Shown: one piece after another, positions 58,988-64,000 of the stretch
Layout of the letters: each line of letters starts with the position of its first letter
How positions within the stretch are numbered: position 1 is the stretch's first letter
Assembly: GCA_030052745.1 (NCBI GenBank)
Contig: JANBVO010000050.1
Coordinates: 65,985 to 129,984 of the forward strand
DNA: 64,000 bases
Origin: Pleurostoma richardsiae
Taxonomy: Eukaryota > Ascomycota > Sordariomycetes > Calosphaeriales > Pleurostomataceae
Direction: 5' to 3'
The notes under the pieces: generated by a model
What the model was told of the DNA's origin: nothing
The model's input: only the letters and a program-made list of their open reading frames with translations
Databases searched by the model: none
Made by a program: the position numbers and the translations under genes

Positions 58988-60095
58988 TCACTGATCCTTG
59001 ATCTTCAACACCGCCTTGCCGAAATTCTTCCCCGAAAGCATGCCGACGAAGCCCTCGGGAGCGTTGTCGATACCCTCAGTGATGTCGAGCTTCGCCTTGA
59101 AGCTGCCATCCGCCAGCCAGCCCTGGACCTTCTGCTGGTGCTCCTTGGCATACTTCGGGCCGAAGTCGGGGTCGCCGACCAGGAAGCCCCGGATCGTCAG
59201 CCTCTTAGCCACGATGTTCATCAGGTTCTTCACGCCATAACGCTCGCCCGGCGCGAGGTTGTACTGGGAGATCTGCACAGCGAGGTCAGCAAGCCGTCTT
59301 CTCGTACTGTGAGACGGACATAAAACTCACCATGCCGCAGGCGATGATACGCCCGTGCACGTTGATCACGTCGAGAACAGCCTCTAGGTGATCGCCGCCG
59401 ACGTTCTCGAAGTAGATGTCGATGCCGTCCGGGGCGAGGCGCTTGAGGGCATCGAGCGGCTTCTCCTTCTTGTAGTTGAAGCCACTGTCGAAGCCGAGCT
59501 CCTTGGTGATGAAGTCGAGCTTCTCGTCGGAACCCACTGACCCGATGACCCGCAGGCCCTCGTGCTTGGCGATCTGCCCCGCCAGCTGCCCGACGGCGCC
59601 AGCCGCCGAGCTAATGAAGATAGTCTCGCCGCGCTTCGGCTTACCAATCTCGTAGAGGCTCGAGAAGGCGGTCAGGCCTGGCATGCCCAGCGGCCCGATG
59701 AACAGGCTCGTGTCCAGGCCGTGCGGGTTGCTGATCTTGCGGACGCGGCTGATCAGAGCATTGGGCACGCGTGCGTACTGGGCAATGGGCACGAAGGCGA
59801 CGACCAGGTCGCCCTCCTTGAAATCGGGGCTGTCAGACTTCAGGACCCGAGCGACGGTGTCGTTATACACGGGGGAGTCGACCTCGAAGGCTGGGGAGTA
59901 AGAGGGGATCTTGGGGTCGCGCATGCGGCCGCGCAGATAGGGGTCGAAGGAGGCGGCGAAGACCTCGACGATGAGTCCTCCATCAGGCGCGGGGGCGCCG
60001 AGGTCGATCGGCCGATCCTCTACAGTGAGATGCTCGCCGGGCACGGGAACACCGGTGGGGATCTTCTTGAAGATGAAGGTCTTGTTGCTCGTCAT
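58988..60095 (-). CDS. NADP-dependent medium-chain reductase (alkenal/prostaglandin reductase type)
   Basis: A zinc-free medium-chain dehydrogenase/reductase, probably reducing double bonds of alpha,beta-unsaturated carbonyls with NADPH. Exons on the minus strand: 60095-59331 and 59272-58988, encoding 349 residues, the usual length. The start is the ATG at 60095 (MTSNKTF). The family features are DPYLRGRM near residue 55, GMPGLTAFSSLYEIG near 135, the nucleotide motif SSAAGAVGQLAGQIAK near 160, GFDSGFNYKK and YFENVGG near residue 205-235, and GERYGVKNLMNIVAKRLTIRGFL at the start of exon 2 (in pieces). The intron is GT-AG in phase 0. The catalytic zinc cysteines of alcohol dehydrogenases are absent, as expected for this group. 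Confidence 0.92.
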
Positions 60096-61987
60096 GGCGC
60101 CGTCGGGATTAAGGTTTGAGATTATGGGTATCAATCAATCAATCAATGCGGGAAGGGGACAACGGGAGGAAGATGAGCGTCAAGGTGAAGGAGGTGAAGG
60201 TACGGTGTAAAGCTCAGTCGATTGCCTAAGATCATGTGGTTGAGGGAGATGAACGAGGGGGGGTTGTCCCTTATATCGAACGAATGTCGACGTCTCCATG
60301 ACCCTCGAATCGTGCGACTACGCTCCGTGTCAGGTACATCGCCTTAGCCCACGGCAGCCAAAGAACGCCGAGGAATCGGTGACGTGATGGAATCGTGGTG
60401 CGAAGGATGAATAATCAAAGCTGCCGCCGCGCAGGGCCTTGGTTGTTCTCCTGTTAGTGTCGCTACGAGAATTTTCGACCAAGTTTTGTACCTCGGCATC
60501 TCCACAATCTACACCCAAGTACGAACTGCACTTTAAAAGTACCTCACCTTACCTCCATTGATGTACTGCCCAGCCGCAATACACGCGTGATATACGTACA
60601 GGTAGTACATGCAAAGCCATAGCGATCTGTTTCTTCTCATAACGCATGCTCGACCGCTGGTTTGTAATGGCACGCCGAGAACTCCTTGTGTCTGTGTTTC
60701 CGTGCAAGTGATGGCGCAATCCGTCCGCAAGCGAGCGGCGAGACGTAACGTTTAGGCGTCTTACTGCAGATTTCCATCCCGCTAAGCAGCCCCGTCCCGC
60801 CTATCCGTCGAGATACTGGTAGCCAGGTAGCTTAATGTTCCTTCGGCGATAACGATGTTCCAACTATCTCTTGTGAGCCAGTGTCTCAGTTGTCTTTGTC
60901 AGACACAGAGTAGCAGCGCCAGAGCGGGTGTTCGTGTTTCCGGCGCCCGTCGGCGACAGGAGACTCCCCGAAAACTGGAACCGTTGTTCATCAGCGCGGC
61001 TAACATCTGTTGGGGACTCCCTGATCGCCTCACCTACCTTTGCTTCACTGTCGTCTAAACTGTAGAGTAGTAAGAGGTCACCGCGTCCCTGGCCGCCACT
61101 TATTAATGCAACCATCCCTCGGAGAAGTGTCGGCATCTGTGCCCCCCGCCGCTCCTTTACCCGTCTCGTCCCCGCCGCAATCCCACGGGGTCTTTCGGGC
61201 CCGTTCCGTAAAGCTGTAGGACTGGGCCGGAGGTCGCTCCGGGCAATTGCAGGTAACCTGCCGTGCCGCCTCAAGTGTCTGCTTGTCGCTCTCCAATTGG
61301 CAGCGGTCGTTGCATGTGTGAATTCTGCCCACTACTTCTGCAGAGACCACACACACAATAGGCTTGTTCTGAACTGTCTCTTGTCAGCACCCCTTCGTCT
61401 CCTTCGGATCAAGACAAAGTCTTTGCCTTGATTTCTTCATCGTCGTCTCATCGATGATCTGGACATTCACGTCGCCAGTCACTTTGTTTGCCCTTATATT
61501 CGCTCGCGTGTTTGATGAGATGCAAAAACAAGTCTCACCATGAGGCCATTGCCATGTTGTCAAGACCAGCACGCACTTAGAACCTTGAAGATGGTTATTG
61601 GTATGCACCATCTACAGCAGTATGTAAGGTCCCCATTTAACCTCAAAAGGCATTGGAGAAGGCCAATTCCTATATAAAACGCCAATCGATATCTGTCATA
61701 TCTAGCCAAATCGGAAGACAGAAGGGGAAACGGCACGGACGGGCTCCATGCCCCTTATGCAGGCCGACCGGGGATCGCCGGTTGTGTGCCGGCTTGGCAT
61801 CCCGGTTTTGTGGGAACACCAAAAGGATCCGGCGTGCAGATGACAAATGGAACACGCAATAGGATTTCGAGCTACAAAAGGGAACTACAAAATCGCACCG
61901 TGGTTGCTCTGTCACATACGGGCGGGATTGTCTCTGTTATCGACCTCAAACCTCAAAAGATACAGCCACCCATTCGAACCCGGAGAG
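60096..61987. other. Divergent intergenic region
   Basis: About 1.9 kb between the divergent reductase and RidA-family genes. It contains a short TCAA repeat at the left end and no supportable gene. Confidence 0.5.
60131..60147. repeat. TCAA microsatellite
   Basis: Four copies of TCAA followed by a T, directly upstream of the reductase start. Confidence 0.85.
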
Positions 61988-62498
61988 ATGTCACACTTGA
62001 AGTATTTCTCATATGACGGGGTCGGAGTTAGAAATAGGGAGAACTTCTGGTATAGCCAGGCAGTGCGAGTTGGCGATCGGATAGAGTGTGCAGGACAAGA
62101 TATGAACCGCAGATCACAGCCGATGCACAATCTCGCGAAGCGCTCTCGTGGCAGTGCACTGACGTCTCAACATAGGTGGTTGGGACCCTGCCACCGGGGA
62201 GTTCTACAAAGAGATAAATGCACAGATTGATCAGGCTTTCAAGAATGTGGAGCTCAACTTGAAAGACGCCGGTGGCAAAGGATGGTCGCAGGTGTACCGG
62301 GTGAATTCGTACCACGTACCCCTCAATAACGAGGCGCTCGAAGCGATGGTGAGGAACTTCAAGAAGTACATGCCCGACCACCAGCCAATCTGGACCTGCG
62401 TCGGCGTCACTCGACTTGGAGAGGACGATATGCGTGTTGAGATCGAGGTAGTTGCTCATGACCCCGAAAGTGCTAAGTCCTCGGCAGCGCAAACTTGA
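61988..62498 (+). CDS. RidA/YjgF/UK114-family protein with non-canonical intron
   Basis: A member of the Rid family, which hydrolyses reactive enamine/imine intermediates; related proteins also occur as tailoring enzymes. Exons 61988-62099 and 62176-62498 encode 144 residues. Exon 1 gives MSHLKYFSY and the strand VRVGDRIECAGQ; exon 2 gives GGWDPATGEFY, then VYRVNSYHV, and PIWTCVGVTRLGEDDMRVEIEVVA at the end (in pieces), the usual trimer-interface region. The Arg that binds the carboxylate in archetypal RidA (near R105) may correspond to the Arg in VTRLG. The intron must start at 62100 with ATATGA, not GT, and end in CATAG. Without splicing the frame stops at 62228. So either this intron is spliced in an unusual way or the gene is damaged. 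Confidence 0.75.
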
Positions 62499-62579
62499 TG
62501 TGAAGAAAGCTTGGCGCAGTGAGGATATCGAAACCACGGATGACATCCCGCGCGTTTTAGTGAGTCTCGCTTCGTCCGG

Positions 62580-63158
62580 ATGGTGAAGTGAGGGTTCAGG
62601 CAAGTTGAGGCATTGCGCCTGAAGGTCTCTTCTGGTTCCGATTATCAAGAACTAGTTAATGAGCAGGTTCTATCTAGTATAATTAATGCCAGACGTGGGT
62701 TTCTACCGGCTAACTTTCGCCCACCAGAACGCATTGAATCGTGCCCTCGCAACTTCTACCTGGGCGTCTTTCTTACATACGTTCGCCTCATGAAGGGCTT
62801 AGTTGCCTTCTCCGTGGAGCCGGGTTTAGAGGCCTGCATTATGGCTTAGTACACTCGTCTAATGACGGTATTCTCCTTCAATGGCAAATAAACACTCTCG
62901 CTTTCCTGGGTCGAAGATATCCCACGGCAGAAATTCGTCAAGGATATCGCCTAGCTTGAGTTCTACTCATGCAATGATGGAGAATCCTCCGGGGGTATTG
63001 GGGACGAGCACAAGAAGTGTGGCTTCGTAGAGTATGCGGCTTTATGGAACGACCGCCGGTTGAGTATCCTCGGAAAACTGCATCTCTACAAGCCTGAAAG
63101 CTGCAAGCCTATGACCAATGAATTGGCCCAGGAGATAAATCGTCGGCGCCTGGTATGA
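62580..63158 (+). pseudogene. Decayed gene of unknown family, four in-frame stops
   Basis: One frame stays readable from an ATG at 62580 to a TGA at 63156-63158, interrupted by TGA at 62589, TAG at 62847, TAA at 62889 and TAG at 62952. No indel is needed. The stretches between are protein-like (for example FLTYVRLMKGLVAFSVEPG, FVEYAALWNDRRLSILGK and NELAQEINRRRL). The TAG and TAA triplets can come from Gln codons by C-to-T at CpA, matching RIP. I do not recognise the family. It lies directly after the RidA gene on the same strand, and may be a duplicated sequence that was inactivated. Confidence 0.5.
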
Positions 63159-63349
63159 GAGGCCGGGGTCTCTTCGTGTCCTCAGATAGGTAGTGCAGTT
63201 CATGTTGCTGTGTTCCTCATTTTGCTACAGGATCGATACGGCCTAATTATTGTCATAGCTAGACACTCATAGACGCTCATAATATATATGTGCGCTTTAT
63301 ACTCCTCGACAGAGGGTATGTAAAATCCATTATTTTCCCCCAAGGCCTC

Positions 63350-64000
63350 CTACGCGCATCCACACACGTTAAGCAGCGCCACACTGGGATCGTGGTCCGA
63401 CACGACGTCCGCCGGCGCCGCCCACGAGTTGACATGGACGTGCTCGTACTGCGCCTTACCCTCCAGCGCCGGGCTGACATACATGTGGTCTAGCGCCTGC
63501 GTGTTCATATCGTACGTGTACGTGTAGCGCTCCTCGGACGCCATGCCGACCACCTCGTCGAGGTCGCGGAGCCCCGACGTGGACGCGAACACCTCCATGG
63601 GCTCCACGAAGGTGAACTCGTTGAAGTCGCCGGAGGTGATCACGCGAGCAGAAGAGTCCTCGGCGAGGATCTGGCTGATAAAGGCCTAGACAGGTCGATC
63701 GCCCGGTCAGTTCCACGGCCTCATTGTACTCGACAGGGAAACACTGGTGTATCACTCACCCCTGTAACGTTGGCCTGCTTGAGCCTGTTCGCCACTACTC
63801 CGTTGATAGGCGGCCGTGCGTCTCCCTCGAGCGAGCTACTTCCGCCCTTCGACGACATGTGAACGTTAATGGTGAAGAACGGCTTCTTGGCGCCCTTAGC
63901 CAGCCATGCCGCCGCCAGCGGCTTCCTCGTTGCCTCCCACGCCTCATTCGCCGGGTCGATCCTTCCCGGGTTGAACTTCAGCTCCGGCCCCGGCAGCACC
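63350..64000 (-). CDS. Endonuclease/exonuclease/phosphatase-family protein (5' end beyond window)
   Basis: The C-terminal part of an EEP-fold enzyme, similar to secreted fungal and bacterial ExeM/NucH-like nucleases. Two visible exons on the minus strand, 64000-63760 (continuing off the edge) and 63685-63350, with a phase 0 GT-AG intron. Visible family motifs are INVHMSSKGG, where the His belongs to the active site, SGDFNEFTFVEP with the Asp-Phe-Asn metal motif, LDHMYVSP and VVSDHDPSVALL with the final catalytic Asp-His pair. Substrate may be nucleic acid or a phosphodiester, which cannot be told from this part. The start and any signal peptide lie outside the window. Confidence 0.88.

Overview
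This is genomic DNA of a filamentous ascomycete (Pezizomycotina, most likely a Sordariomycete; genus not determinable). The support is short introns (about 50-80 nt, mostly GT-AG, with CTAAC or CTGAC-like branch sites), GC-rich coding sequence, Zn2Cys6 regulators, a HET-domain gene, 2EXR and GFA proteins, and repeat decay that looks like RIP (repeat-induced point mutation). I built the exon models by reading splice signals and protein family patterns. They are not backed by transcripts.

Left part (1-24.5 kb): a truncated Zn2Cys6 regulator runs off the left edge and is divergent to a short-chain dehydrogenase (SDR, 1672-2769). Next come a small conserved protein of unknown function (3009-3653), a C2H2 zinc-finger regulator (5529-7692) with an upstream region of almost 6 kb, and a Tc1/mariner-type DD34E element (13651-14970) whose transposase frame is broken by four TAG stops. 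They are followed by a glycosylated seven-helix membrane protein (17096-18901), Golgi tether subunit COG5 (19835-21190), a HET-domain protein (21824-23473) and a small secreted protein (23865-24452).

Middle (25-42 kb): trehalose-6-phosphate phosphatase tps2 (25742-29072), a 2EXR-domain protein, an eight-exon secreted alpha/beta hydrolase (34787-36304), and a six-exon Zn2Cys6 regulator (38028-40555) divergent to an arrestin-like gene (41050-42261) whose reading frame is not resolved.

Right part (42.5-64 kb): a block rich in redox and small-molecule enzymes. It holds an enolase paralogue, a cytochrome P450, an old-yellow-enzyme-type flavin oxidoreductase, an SDR, a chitin-deacetylase-like polysaccharide deacetylase, an FAD monooxygenase, a GFA-domain protein, a 14-cysteine secreted protein, a medium-chain reductase and a RidA-family protein. 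No polyketide or peptide synthase is visible, so this looks more like a catabolic, detoxifying or tailoring neighbourhood than a complete classical secondary-metabolite cluster. Co-regulation by the regulator at 38-40.5 kb is only an inference. The block also holds two decayed genes (55615-56718 and 62580-63158), each readable in one frame through several stops. The RidA gene has an intron that starts with AT instead of GT. An endonuclease/exonuclease/phosphatase-family gene runs off the right edge.

Most remaining intergenic DNA shows no supportable gene. No convincing rRNA, tRNA or CRISPR array was found.
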